Assembly (NCBI GenBank): GCA_029964075.1 | Contig: CM057148.1 | Location: 30,621,916-30,685,915, forward strand | Direction: 5' to 3' | DNA from: Patiria pectinifera | Taxonomy: Eukaryota; Echinodermata; Asteroidea; Valvatida; Asterinidae | Length of the DNA stretch: 64,000 nt | Shown here: piece after piece, positions 1 through 12,060 of the stretch | Numbering within the stretch: position 1 is the stretch's first letter | Layout: the number at the start of each line of letters is the position of its first letter | Made by a program: the position numbers and the translations under genes | The notes under the pieces: model-generated | Seen by the model: the letters and a program-made list of their open reading frames with translations, nothing else | What the model was told of the DNA's origin: nothing | The model's database searches: none

Positions 1-345
1 TCCATTCGGACTATCGAACCTTATTCTCAATTTGGACTATCGAACCTTATTGCCAATTTGGACTATCAAACCCTACCGTACACTCGGACTATCGAACATT
101 ATCATCTATTCGGACTATCGAACCGTATCATCTATTCGGACTATCGAACCTTATTGTCGATTCGGACTTTCGAACCCTAATGTCTATTCGGACTGTCGAA
201 CCTTCGGATTAATTAACCTAATTATATTTTCGGACTAATGGGCCCTTCGGACTATCGAACCTTCGGATTATCGAACATTCGGACTATTGAACCTTCGGAC
301 TAACGAACCTTTGGACTATCGAAGCTTCGGACTATCGGGCTGTAA
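1..345. repeat. Right half of a foldback element built from a short ttcggactatcgaacc repeat
   Basis: Degenerate copies of ttcggactatcgaacc run in one orientation to about 345 and stop at 'atcgggctgtaaccc'. Complete copies at 43371-44645 and 62391-63046 begin with the reverse complement of this end (ggttacagccc...) and switch orientation in the middle, so only the right arm of one copy lies in this window. The open reading frame at 32-238 is repeat-derived and not a gene. Confidence 0.85.
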
Positions 346-1282
346 CCCTTTGATATGGTAAAGCTATGTATTGTTCGACCTGCACAATGTATTTTCCACA
401 CTTAACATTTGCTTGTATATACCAATTGACGCAGTGATTGAAATAGTGGATTGCCTTCATGGTGCATTTGGATTAGGGTGTGCACGGAAAACATTTTGGG
501 TACATAACATTATATAATCAAATCTAATATCACTTGGAATGCCTAATATCAGGTGTTTCGTCTTTGACAAAGATTTTGAAAGGACAATGAACATGCAATC
601 TTCTTTGACAGCTGATAAGTATTGGCCTAACTGCGGGATTCTAATTGTGCAGGAGGAAAATAATATAGCCTTACAAAATCAACGATATCTCTGGTTTGCA
701 ATGATGGATTTTCTTGATGTTTTCACCAATTATAAGTAAGACTATTATGCTTTACAATAAAATAAAATTTGATTAGTTAGTACGACCACTTTTTCAGCGA
801 CTTATTCATGCACAATGATTATTGGGACACTCTGTATTGCATGTGATAGTACGTGATCGGTGCTGTTGTCTCGTTTCAATTATTGTCCAAGCTAATATTC
901 CAGTCTAAATGCCGCTTGCAGTGGAAATTGGTGAGTAAATCCCAATAATGGGGAGGATTCATCTCTCCAAACAAGCACCAAACGAGTCCTCTGTCAACAT
1001 GACCATACAAAGGGAATGATCTAGTAGTGAAGGCGCAAAAAGAACGCCCAAACCACTCGTAAATTTACATTTTAGTTTAAGAATTCCGTGCAAACCATTC
1101 CGACATCTGTTGTCGTGTAAACAACACCAAAAGCAAAAGTACCTGGTTCTTCCAGACTGACTGTCGGTGACGTCTGCCTGTTCAGTGGTCTGCGTAGCCG
1201 CTAATCATGTGAGTGGGTTTGATTTGAGTGCTCGATGATGTACCATCAACATTTCGGATTCACGCTCATCGCATCAGGTAGG
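346..1282. other. Upstream region of the secreted gene; no gene seen
   Basis: Mostly AT-rich sequence without coding signal. The last ~40 bases (gattcacgctcatcgcatc before the start codon) resemble the bases before the start codon of the paralogue at 27491 (gattcacgtttactgcatc), so this part is probably 5' UTR. The promoter should lie within the preceding few hundred bases; I see no clear TATA box. Confidence 0.5.
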
Positions 1283-4200
1283 ATGGATGGAGTAGTCGTT
1301 TGGATTCTGGTGGTTTCAACGTTTACAGGTAATATTGCAAGTTTGATGTGTTTTTGGCATAATATTTTTGCTATTTTTTTCAATTAGATTAATCATGAGA
1401 CAAGGAACTCTGCGCAAGGAAGATAGAATCAATCACAATAAGTATCTCTGCCCTCAAAGGCACCCATTTACTCATGGGTTAGGAGAAACACTGGGCAGTG
1501 GCAGCGGAACAGGGGGAATGGGGGGCATTTTCCCCCGAGTTTTGTCCTTGCCCGATCCCCACCCGAATTTCCCCCAGTTGTCCCCGAAAACTGTATTTAC
1601 CAGTATATATTATTATTTTTATTTACTTCGCTGTTAAGATTCACAAAAATTGGGGCCAATGAAAGAATTAAGACATCGGTACTTAAGACAAACCACGCCA
1701 CACAGACATTTATACAGCCGTAAATAGGGGGTCTACCCGATGTTCCCCAATACCTATGTTCCCCACTACCGATGTTCCCCGAAATCCTTATGGTTAGGGT
1801 TAGGGCTAGGGTTAGGGTTAGGGTTAGGGTTATAGGGTAGGCTTTTCGGGAAACATCGGTATTGGGAACATAGGTATGCACCCGTAAATAGTGTGCAGCC
1901 AACGTCTGTGTACATTTGTTATACATTTGTTATACACCATTCTGCGGTTTGAAACATTTCTCATTCATAAACGACCACACCTCTAGGTTGCTCTAGTGGC
2001 TTATTTCCGGACCATTGACACTGGTAAGCGCTCGCGTACACAGGCTTGAAATTTTTTTGGACTGCACCCCCGCCCTAAATTATTTCCTTTCCCCCAATTG
2101 CCATCCCCCAAAAAGAAAAAATCCAAAAAAAATGTTTGAGTCTGGCGCCGCCACTGGCAATGATTGACAAAGTGCCTTGCCCAGGGATGCACCATAGCTG
2201 CAGGCTGGACTCAAACCCACGACCTGCAGAATTACCCACAGACCACGAATTCAATGCCCCAGACCACGAGGCCACGGTTCTCTACTGTTACACTGTCGCT
2301 ATTAATATCAGACAAGAACACTGGCCTCAAACACGTAAAATCATGTTAGAGAATTTGCTAACTCGGATGTGTCCGCTGGTTAATATTTCAGCGATAAATT
2401 AATCTAACAAAAACATTAATGAAAAAAGTATGGTATTATGAGAACATGATGACAATAGATATTTCCAAGTTAAACAATCACACAGATTCAAACAGTCTCA
2501 CTTGACCACAAATTCGAAACCCGTTTAAATGCTTAAAATTCGAAACCAATTTTAATGGAGGGTAGGCAAGTTTTTGAAAGTAACAACAATATAAAGATGG
2601 ATGAAGCCTGCCACAACATGAATCTGACCAAGAATATACCACAAGCACAAAGGTTACCTTTGACTTTTCGGTTGAATGAAATAGATACAGCAAACAACAC
2701 TTAACAAACATTAACATCATCAACCCGACGAGTTTGTTTAATGTAGGTGGCATATACAATTAATAATGTTTGTTTTTCTCCAAAGTTGCAAAACAAAGAC
2801 ATAAACATTAACATCGCCTTAGCCTCTCTTTATGGGTTGGTAAACTAACCAGGTAAATAATTGTTTTACCACCCGGCTTAATCGGGTGTTAAAAAAATGG
2901 CATCAATCGTTGTTTTCTAATATTACTATAAAAAGACTACTCGAAGTATGTACTTAAATTTACCAAAGAATGTACAAGGATGTGCATGTAATAGAAAAGT
3001 AAACAGTCTCTGCCACATAGAACGCAATGTAAATTACATGTGACTAACAAGTTTTCCCCCATAATTTTCAGTGCTTGTGTCATGCCATCAAGTCTGTTTC
3101 ATCGGCCGGGAGTACAGCCCACAATCTGGTATACCACCCCGTTGGTTCTTACCGTACAACGATCCATGTGAATGTACTGCTATACATCTCGGTGGAGTGG
3201 ACATTCCTGCTTCGTCGTACAGGCTAGGGGCGCCCCGATATCTAAAGCAGCTGATCGTCAGTGAGGACCCTGCTGAAATACAGACATTCTTCACTTGTAA
3301 AGCCATCCCAGGTAATTTTATTGGCATTTCAAATATTTGTTTATGTGTCCTACACTTGAATAATGATTTTGAGCGGCATTAAATTTCGAATCATGCCGTG
3401 TTTTCATTTGGCTGTTTATCTGGCGAAATTGACCCTAACCTGAACAGAACAATAATCAAAGATGTATTTATCTATTTTGGTTTACAACGACAACAAACAT
3501 GAACCAAATTCCAAAAATCTGGTTTGAAATTACACCCTTGCCCAAAAAAACAACAACCCAATTTTGGAACGTCTTCACGACGTCACCAGGTATCAAATTA
3601 CAGTCGATTTAGGGTGAGACTTTAAATAATAATTGTTAACTATAATTTTTCAAACGAATAGAGTACCATCCTCATGGCGTGTGATCGATTAGATATTGCA
3701 GTGTTTTGGATTCCCGCGCAAAAAGCTGTTTGACATTTACTATACAAGTGCGATGGGAATTGAATATAATTTGAAAACGGAAGCATTTTACTTCCGTTAT
3801 ATCAATTATACAAATGATCAGTGAATAATGCCAAACGCACAAATTGACATGAGGACGTCATTACCCGAGAGGGCGCCCCCTATAGGCATGCTAGAGGCTC
3901 TTGAGCATCTGTGGTTTAAAAACAAAAACTATGGCCAAAGGTTTACACAACTTTTCAGAATGTTTTCAGAATCATTGCTTCATTAAACTGGAAGTTATTG
4001 TAGAAGGCTTTAAAAAAAATCCATCTTATGAAAACAGATTAAAAAAAAAATCCATCTTATAAAAATGATAAGTTTTCCTTCTATTTTGGGGGTTGAAATT
4101 CATCATTTGATCCGTTGTTCGTATCAAAGATAATGATATCCGGTACAATGTTGACCTTTGGAGTCAAAATGTTGTGACGTCATCAAACCGGCAGTCATGT

Positions 4201-7200
4201 CTTATCAATACATGTATTTATACATTCATTTTCCTTTTTTTTATTTTCCTAAGTGCTTTCCCTTAATGATGCACATTATTCCCTCTGAACTGAATTTTTT
4301 TCAGTCTGCACATTATACATCCTGACGTCATCAAACCGGAAATAACGTGTACATAAAATGAACTGAATGTATCAAACCGCAAATGATGATGTTTGTTTTC
4401 AATTTAAACTAATAGATTCACTGGAAAGACTGAATGTCATAATCCTGTCTCTGTTCTTCCAAAAATATTCACTACTGGGCAATGTCTTATGAAATAGTTT
4501 CCGGGCCGATAACCCAGCGTCTGTTACTTAACAAACGTGTTTCTCTAATCTTGTGTTTATTTTTTCGCCCTGTATTTTTTGTTAAGTTTGATGCTGGACT
4601 ATCGATAGGCTGTTTTGTCTTTCTTATGTTTTTATATACATTTTTTTTTCAATGTGAGTGTTTTTAATTAATTGAATTCCCAAGTGTTTGTTGTCTCGTA
4701 TATTTGTACATTTGTTTTGTTTATCATACTTTTTTTAAAGGTATTTATTTACTCTGACTGAAATGAATTACCAACATTGGAATAACATTATTAAAAAGCT
4801 ATTCCCACAAAATGCCTTTTGTAGTAAAAATGGAAAAGTCATTTTGTTCAGGGGTATGTACATTAGGAACAACGTATTAACTCGTGCATTTCAGAAGAAA
4901 ACGTTATATTTCATGCGTTTAAATATTTTGTTTAAATATAGCGTAGCCATTTTTTTATTCTCAATATAGTTCAAGAATATCAGCAAAATATCAGCAAAAC
5001 CACCGCTTCTCTTATGATTCATAGCCTTCCAGTCTTCATCTTTGTCGTATTATGTCTTGTACATCTGAAGCAGAAATAATACCGGTTCGATCATTTTACA
5101 AGGCAGCTACACACATCGGCTAGAAACAAATAACACGATAACCATTGCAACCTCCCTATCTACATGTGCACAAGGCTGATGCTACTAATGACTACTGTTT
5201 GGTGCGTGCTGGAAAGGCCATATAACTAAGGGCTCCTTGACGATTTTTTTTTCAAGTGCAATTCCCGTGAAACTGCACACTTAAACGTTAATTATTCTGT
5301 TCCGGACGACGCCTTAGGTCTCTTGTTTTCAGTCACTGATGACTATTTGGAAAAACGTCAATCTTGCAACAGGCATCTTCATGAAAAAAAAATTTCAAAA
5401 TCGCTTGAAAAGTAAAATTTTAAGGATTTTGTAGTTATAGGGGCTAAAATGAAAGCATTCAAAACATTTTGTTCATGGAATATTAAATTGAGTACTATAC
5501 AAATAACGAAAGCCTGTCACTTTCCTTGAAATCTGTCAATAAAAACATGCTAACATTAGGATAAAAGTACTAAAAAACACACACTGCAAGCGTTATGCGC
5601 TCGCGTACTTTGGTATTATGGACCAAAATAATCGATTTGAATGCTGGAGACGTTTACGGTGCCAAATTAGTATCTTGTGTCGTTTTCCTCGAGCACACAC
5701 CGAGCAATGTGCATCTTATATCAAATAACATAACGGAGATTCAATCGACAAGTGTTTTTTTTTTTTTTACAAGCGTGGAACGTATCCCGTATAGGTACCC
5801 GTACTGGCTACTTGATTATGCGGCTCGGAAATATATCACCATTTTGTGCGGTTGTTTCAACAAATGCATTATATATATATGTTACATTTAAATATGGCAT
5901 CGATTTTCCAAGGTCTGTTGTGTCTTGTTCATGGGTTGGACATCTATACGCACATAAATATAAGCACCACTGAGATACTCTCCCGCTGGTTTCTACCTAT
6001 TTACCGCCTGCACGGGCTATTACGGTGACTTGCCACAATCCCATAATGACTTCTCCCTACCCAAGATTATCCCCTTAATTACTCATTTCACGTGAAACGA
6101 TCATTTCGGTAACACGTGGCTTTAAAGTCAGCGTGTTATGAAGAGTGAATGAAGAATGGCCAGGAAAAACAAATAGCTTTGATATTGCCCTGTGTCATGG
6201 CAGGTTTCTCTGAGTTAAAACAGAGACATGCACAGATTTACTAAACAAACACAATATAGCTTCTTAATTAATGTAGCCTCAACTCAATACCTGGATGGAA
6301 ACTTTAGGTATCCCTTAACGCAGTATAGGGTCAGTCCCATTGAACTCACAAGCCTCTATATGTAGCACTTGCCTTGTAAGTTAATGACGTGTCAGCCCTC
6401 TGAATGTAGCCCAACCTTAACTTATAGCCAAAACCCATTTGTAGTATCAACCCTGCACCTAAATTACCCCTGAGAAAATGTAGACATCTTTTTGTTTAAT
6501 TAATAATGACTATGTGGTAGTATGACTGGTCCCTGGTATAAGCTGTTTGTAACACTTACAAAAGCAAACTAAATTTCCTGTAATTCCCGGTTTTTGAGTC
6601 TTGTGTATTATAGCAGCGGAGGTCCATGCCCCCGGATATGCCCCCCCCCCTTCCATTTGAAATGCTGAATTGCACACAAACAACATAAACATTCCCTTAG
6701 TTCCCCTTCCCTTTGGAAAAATTGGTTTTTACCCCAGGTGCCCCCTAGCAGCTTAACCCTAGTTACGCCGCTGTACTTCTGTAGATTACATTGTGTGCAG
6801 CTCATTTCCTGTAAACGAAACTGAAATAAAAACTGGAGCTTGAATCGCCCTGTCCGTAATTGGATGACGGATCGACGTTTTGCAAATAAATGGCGCACAT
6901 TTCGTCACCAACACCACGAAGTAATACCCATCTACATACCAGTAAAAACTAGCAATCGGAGAAAACAGCAACTAAAGTTGAACGCCTTCTAAAACAACAC
7001 TTTGCGTCAAAACGACAGAGTATTTTCAGTTGGGTTTCTCTTTGTGGACACTTGATGAATTGAATTTATTAAATCTGCTGTTTTTCACCCGTTTGTGTAT
7101 TAAATAAACAAGAAATAAGAGAAATAAGATGAGTGTTAGTTCGTGAAACCGAAAAAGCTGCGATACTGTAAATGTTCGTTTACACGAAGTAACACTCTTA

Positions 7201-10200
7201 CATGTACACAACACGAGGAAAGTAAGGCTTTTGGTCAGCGCGCGCGCGCTCATACAACGTATTACAAAAAGAGTGTTACTTCGTGAAAACGTTTTTGCTC
7301 ACTGAGCAGAGTGCGCGCCATGCATTGCAATGGTAAATGGAACTTGAGTGTTACTTCGTGAAAACGAAAATTGTCACTTTTGCGCAAAAGTTGCCATGGA
7401 TAATTAGCGTAATTATTAAAGTAAAGCTCTTGAAGGTTTGAAACTTCGTGCAATGGTAGGCCTTGATGAATAATGTTTAAAAATCCAAAAAATCTGAAAA
7501 TCGACAAAAACATATGGTTTAACACGGTAGAGTGTTACTTCGTGGTGTCGGTGACGATTTATATGTCTGAAAACGAGTTTTGAGTGCCTGAATCTGGCAC
7601 GAAGAGAATGAGTTACAACGCCAATTTGATGAACTCGGCAGGGACAAATGTATCTGTATTTGAAGAATGACATTGACTGATCAGTGAATTTCTTACACAG
7701 TGTGCAACAACACCTACCAACTCGAGCGCTATGCGTACAAGTTCCCGTTCCCTGCCTTCGATGGTGATGAGTTCATCTTGGACTTCTCTGTGCAGGCGCC
7801 GTCAGCAGCAACGTTCACGTTATCGACAGATGGCACAACGGCAGGAATCACGTATGAAATAGGTAAGACAAAAGATGTTGCCGCACTCCCTTTGTTTAAT
7901 AATGGCGAGTTCGGCAACCAGCCCACTCTTAAATATAATTCTTAGGAAGAAACCTATGTCGTTTTCTGTACATACTTAATAGTTAGGTTCTTAAATTGCG
8001 GATAAGAAGAACACGTGGATCAGAGAAAGTTTATCTTATTTCAGCCACATCCAACAGCGCAAGCGCCAATAACAGGATGGATGAAGGGAGAGAAGACAAT
8101 GAGAAGAAGTTATGGTTTTAAGCCCCTGTCACACCTTTGCGTATCCTAATTCCTTATGAGTTCCTTATCACAAATTTTCAATACGCAGCCGTACTCTCAA
8201 TTAACGTCGAATAATTGTTTTGATCACTTTGACTTATGTGAGACGCACATCTAGCGTACAAGTAACGAATTCAGCGCATCCATTGCGTATTAGATGCATA
8301 TGAGTTGCGTATGCAGTGCACAACATTATTTTTTCGGGCTGCGAATAGGTCAGTATGCAGCGCGCATGCCGAGCGTATTCCGGACGCACCCGACTTATGC
8401 CGACCGCATGCTTGACACACTTCTGAGCGTATTCCCGCCGCATTTCCGCCGCTCGCTGTTCAGCGTGCGTTGCATCTGCGCTGCAAGAACGCTATGTATA
8501 TGTCCAATACAGACGGCTCATATGCTGACGGGGTGCGTCACGAACACATAGCGTACTCGTAACGCACTCGACCGATGCGGGACCGATGCGCTGCGTATTT
8601 TTAACTTATGACCTGCGTAACAGCGTACGCAGCGTAGTTTTGTGCATGCCCAAAACTATCCTGCGTACTGGGCCGTACCATGCGTATATCTGCGTACATA
8701 AAACCTACACAAAACGATAGAGATGCATATGAGGTGCGTATTCTGCGTATGAAAAAAATCCCTATGAGCGCAACTCATAAGGAATTAGGATACGCAGAAG
8801 TGTAACAGGGCCCTTAGACGTGAGAGAAAAAGCCCAGAAAAATATTCTGGGGGAAAACCCACGGAATCAGGCAGGGACCCAATCCACATAGTGGCCCAGG
8901 CAGGATTCGAACCCGGGTCACAGCGGTGGAAGGCGAGGAAAGTACCGCTACGCCACACTCTCATTGAGTGTGTTTGGAGAGCTTTACTCGTTAACTCGAG
9001 AAGAGATAGGCGGGCTTCGACAGCGGTCTGTGAAAGAGTGGATAAGAGTAATTTATATCATAGTCGAACTTTTCCCCCTTAAAAATATTCAAGTCTCCAA
9101 CTCCTAAAAATTGAAAACATAGCAACAGACGTCTAGGCGAAAGGAGCTGGTCATTCTTAAGATGGGTTTCAACGAACACACTGGAGTGGTAACAATTAGG
9201 ACAAAATAAATAGAATTGATGGAAACAGCAATCTCATGAGGGCTTTTCGGGAAGCTTTTAGAACACGGAACAATGCAGGGATGATCTTTAACGACGCTAC
9301 AATTTTGAACAGAATGTCAAATATTTAAGACTGAGAAATCATATTGTTAAGAACACAAGTTCATTTTCAAAAATAGTTGTAATATGAATTTTATAACTAC
9401 TTTCGATTACACGCAAAGGCCATAGAAAGTTTCCATTTTGTGGCCATATTGGATACCTATAACTGTCCCAGAGAAGCCGAGGTGACATCACGCAGTTGTA
9501 GGAACTGCAGGTCAACTGCCAAGAAACCACCAGAAAATGTTGCTTTAACTGTTAAAATCCAATTATCATGTCCGCCCACCGGAGGGAAAAAAAAAAACAT
9601 GCCCATATGTCATTTATATACGGCCAACTTGGCAGCTATTTGGAAGCCATGCTGGGTTGCAAAAGAAGAGTGAAATGAAAGGAAAAGGGTAAAAATTAAG
9701 TGACCAATAAAATTCACATTTGGGCACTATATTACTCGATATCAACTATGAGCGCACATCAGGTAATCTATCATCCAAACAGCCATATTGGTGGCGATCT
9801 CGGATCTCAGTTTCCACAGAATGCCGAGCTTGAATCTTGTAGATTTGAAATAAGCAGGCCTTTAGGCCTGAAAAAAATATATCAAGAACCGTGCGTGAAT
9901 TCCCCATTCACGCAGGTAAAAAGGTAAAAAGAATGCGCAACAGAACAAATAGTAATTGTTTGTATTATAAGAGTTTAACCATTTATTTATTATTATGAGT
10001 ATCACTGACTTACTGGAGAGTGTCATTCCGAGGGCGTAAATCCCGTGTGGATGTACGGTATTTACCCCCTGCACACTTTTTATTTTTTGACGGGGGGCAT
10101 TTGTCGTTGTGCGGATCTTGAGTTATTTTTCGAAATTCCTAACAACCTAAATCTATTCAATAGCACTGACAATCGGAAATAAAAATTGTAAAACAGTTTT

Positions 10201-10735
10201 AATACGCCGTGTTGATGTAAGGTATATGCACATAACCGCTGAAGTTATAATGACCTTATAATCTGTGTGTACATCACCTCGACGCAAATTCCAACTTCTG
10301 AATGGGTACAGAAACATGTAAGATGTACATCTTTATCACGAACAGCGCCCTCTAGTGAAATGTGGTGTACATCCCCCCTTGATCAATCCATCCCTACCAC
10401 TCGTTTGCAGAGATGTGCACCACTGTATTTTTCAATTAATTTTTCTGATCTCCTTTACAGTAATGGGAGTGTCATCTAATACCCGCACCGTTGTCCGAAG
10501 ATGCCTGCAATGCTCCACACTGACTTCTGCGGATTCTCCGAACCTGTTGAGCGCGCACGAGATGCGACGTTTCTGGCTGCGTTACGACCACGGCACCTTC
10601 GCCCTAGGCAAGCATCAGCTGGACGCCTATTTTGAGTGGACCGACCCAAACCCCCCGGCTACCCCAGTTAGGTTCTATGGCATCTCCAGCTATGCCAAGC
10701 CGCAGACTTGGGTGTTCTATCATATCTGCCATTAG
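1283..10735 (+). CDS. Secreted protein with C-terminal farnesoic-acid O-methyltransferase-like (Methyltransf_FA) domain, 4 exons
   Basis: Spliced model: 1283-1328, 3072-3311, 7701-7862, 10461-10735, giving 723 nt and 240 residues ending in TAG. Every intron is GT/AG and phase 1, and the frame is kept across all three joins. Exon 1 gives a hydrophobic start (MDGVVVWILVV...) that reads as a signal peptide with cleavage near residue 19. Exon 2 encodes a cysteine-containing module (CHQVC, CEC) that I cannot assign. Exons 3 and 4 together form the Methyltransf_FA pattern: an F-x-F-x-A-F start, YEIVMG, then RRFWLRYDHGTFALGK, FEWTDPNPP and the closing WVFYHIC. The family name comes from arthropod FAMeT. 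The domain is widespread in secreted invertebrate proteins and lacks a classical SAM-binding fold, so methyltransferase activity should not be assumed. The intron between exons 3 and 4 splits the domain after YEI. A paralogue begins at 27491. Function unknown; possibly extracellular recognition. Confidence 0.82.
1717..1888. repeat. Interstitial telomere-type (TTAGGG)n tract inside an inverted repeat
   Basis: About seven units of ggttag/ggctag lie at 1791-1836, with one variant unit (ctaggg). They are flanked by mirror-related arms: 'gatgttccccaatacctatg' at about 1740 and its reverse complement, with small changes, around 1852-1877. The outer 'cccgtaaatag' type sequence recurs on both sides. 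This lies in intron 1 of the secreted gene. Confidence 0.8.
2120..2290 (-). repeat. tRNA-derived SINE fragment
   Basis: Read on the minus strand, the sequence contains 'gggtttgagtccagcctgc', a pol III B-box-like motif, preceded by 'ctgtgggtaattctgcagg'. The same string with small changes occurs on the plus strand at 49845-49890, showing it is a dispersed family and not a functional tRNA gene. Confidence 0.65.
3312..7100. other. Intron 2 of the secreted gene; no further gene seen
   Basis: AT-rich intron with long A/T runs. Two copies of tgacgtcatcaaaccgg (4175-4191, 4323-4339) and a twice-repeated 'aaatccatcttat' block (about 4018-4060) stand out. Frames of 60-100 codons here lack coding features, and I treat them as chance. 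Confidence 0.5.
7130..7545. repeat. Cluster of gagtgttacttcgtgaaaacg motifs
   Basis: The motif or close variants occur near 7131, 7268, 7347 and 7530 on the plus strand, and on the minus strand near 7180-7199 (cacgaagtaacactc). The cluster lies just upstream of exon 3 of the secreted gene. Spacing is irregular, so it is not a simple tandem array. Confidence 0.7.
8119..8816. mobile_element. Non-autonomous DNA transposon (MITE-like) with terminal inverted repeats of about 45 bp
   Basis: The left end reads taagcccctgtcacaccttt and continues into gcgtatcctaattccttatg. The right end, reverse-complemented, reads taagggccctgttacacttc and continues into the same gcgtatcctaattccttatg. The interior is rich in 'gcgtatgc'-like repeats and has no transposase frame. 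Flanking ttta/tta could be a target duplication but is too short to prove it. It lies within intron 3 of the secreted gene. Confidence 0.82.
8820..8966 (-). repeat. tRNA-derived SINE head, reverse orientation
   Basis: On the minus strand, 'gtggcgtagcggtac' matches a pol III A box and 'gggttcgaatcctgcc' a B box, 30-40 bases apart as in a tRNA. The cloverleaf is imperfect, and the sequence continues into a non-tRNA body, so I call a SINE and not a tRNA gene. Confidence 0.7.
10343..10359 (-). promoter_or_regulatory. CTCF-like core motif
   Basis: The minus strand reads ttcactagagggcgctg, close to the known bilaterian CTCF core (CCASYAGRKGGCRS). It sits about 100 bp before exon 4 of the secreted gene. 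A related 'gaacagcgcccccagtg' occurs near 56249. Function is inferred from the motif alone, and the string could be part of a repeat. Confidence 0.35.
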
Positions 10736-10807
10736 GTTCACCTTTCCCTTGTTTGTGTGTGTATTGGGGATGAGAAACTATGGTCAACCATGTTTTCACA
10801 AACTCAT

Positions 10808-12060
10808 ATCAACTACAGGGTAGGTCAAAAAGAAAGTGACCAATTGATAAAACAAGGATTTCGCGATTATCTTTAAATAGTGACTTCTGACCGCAGTGTG
10901 TGATCTTAGACATCATTATCATTGAAGGTTGCCATGTTGCAAATGTGACCCAACTTTGGTTGCAATTAAACGAAACTGATCAAATGAGATAAAATTTAAA
11001 TTGTAAGCCGAGTTTACAATGTGACCTCAGATGGCCTTTGACTTTGGTATGTGACCTTTGACATGATCATAATGAAGGTTCCCATGTTGCATCTTTGACT
11101 CAAATTTGGTTCCAATTGGACTGCAACTTTTCAAATGATACCAATTTACATTTATAACAGGCTGTACTCGCAATCTCAAGGTTTAACGCAAAGGTGACGC
11201 AATAAAGTAGACTTCTTTAAAGTACAGCTGCTAGAGTTCGCAAGGGGTCTTGACAGAAGCCTTTAATCCATAATCATCGTTCTTGGCTCCGTCAAAACTT
11301 GTACAAACACCTAAAATGCAGATAGATTCGCATAAGTACTTGTAATTATGTCACGAGGTGAATACATGTACATGAATGCAAATATAGAAATCCAAAGTGT
11401 GGCAAAACATCTGGTGGAAATGTCCCTCTGAAAATGCACAAAAATACATTCTGCAATCTCAATACACAAAAGAGAATATATCATTTACCTCTTTGCATCC
11501 TTTAAGTCTACTGTAGTATTCGTAGAAATCGATAATTCTGGCTTAATCGCAAAATTTCATGCAAAAATGTGGTTGCTACAGCATGACTTTGTTCGTTTGC
11601 TCGAGGCAGGTATTCTGTACTCCACTAAATACTGCTTAAAGGCGCTTTGACAGTCTAACGGTGATTCATCTGCATCAAAAACATTTTTAGACTTTATTAC
11701 AACTTGACCTCAGATGGGATTTGACCTTGGTATGTGACATTTGACATCATTAATATATGAAGGATAACATGCTGCATCTATGACGTAAGTTTGGTCCCAA
11801 TTGGACCTTAACTTTTTAAATGAGACCCTCACATACGGGCAGGCATAAGTGATTGCATGGTCTCTTTCATAACAAAGTAATTAATAACATAGTAATTTGA
11901 CTATAGTAATTTGCTTAGTACCCTGTTCCCCGCTTTTTTAATAAAACAGATAAACAAATTCAGCTGCCCACCACTGATCATTTAACGTTCTACGAACTGA
12001 TGAATACCCATTAAATAAAATGAAACATGCTAGTTTCCTTTGTTCCTCATAATCAAAAAC
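10808..12060. repeat. Repeat element with internal 'gacctttgacatcatnat' tandem-like units
   Basis: It starts near 'gtaggtcaaaaagaaagtgacc' and ends near 'ccaccactgatcatttaacg ... gaatacccattaaataaaat'. Both ends have counterparts at 26061-26080 and 26222-26295, so the shorter 26-kb copy is a deletion derivative. Inside, a unit containing tgacctcagatgg...ttgacatcat...atgttgcat...ccaattgga recurs near 10900-11000, 11030-11140 and 11700-11825. No coding capacity seen. Confidence 0.6.
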
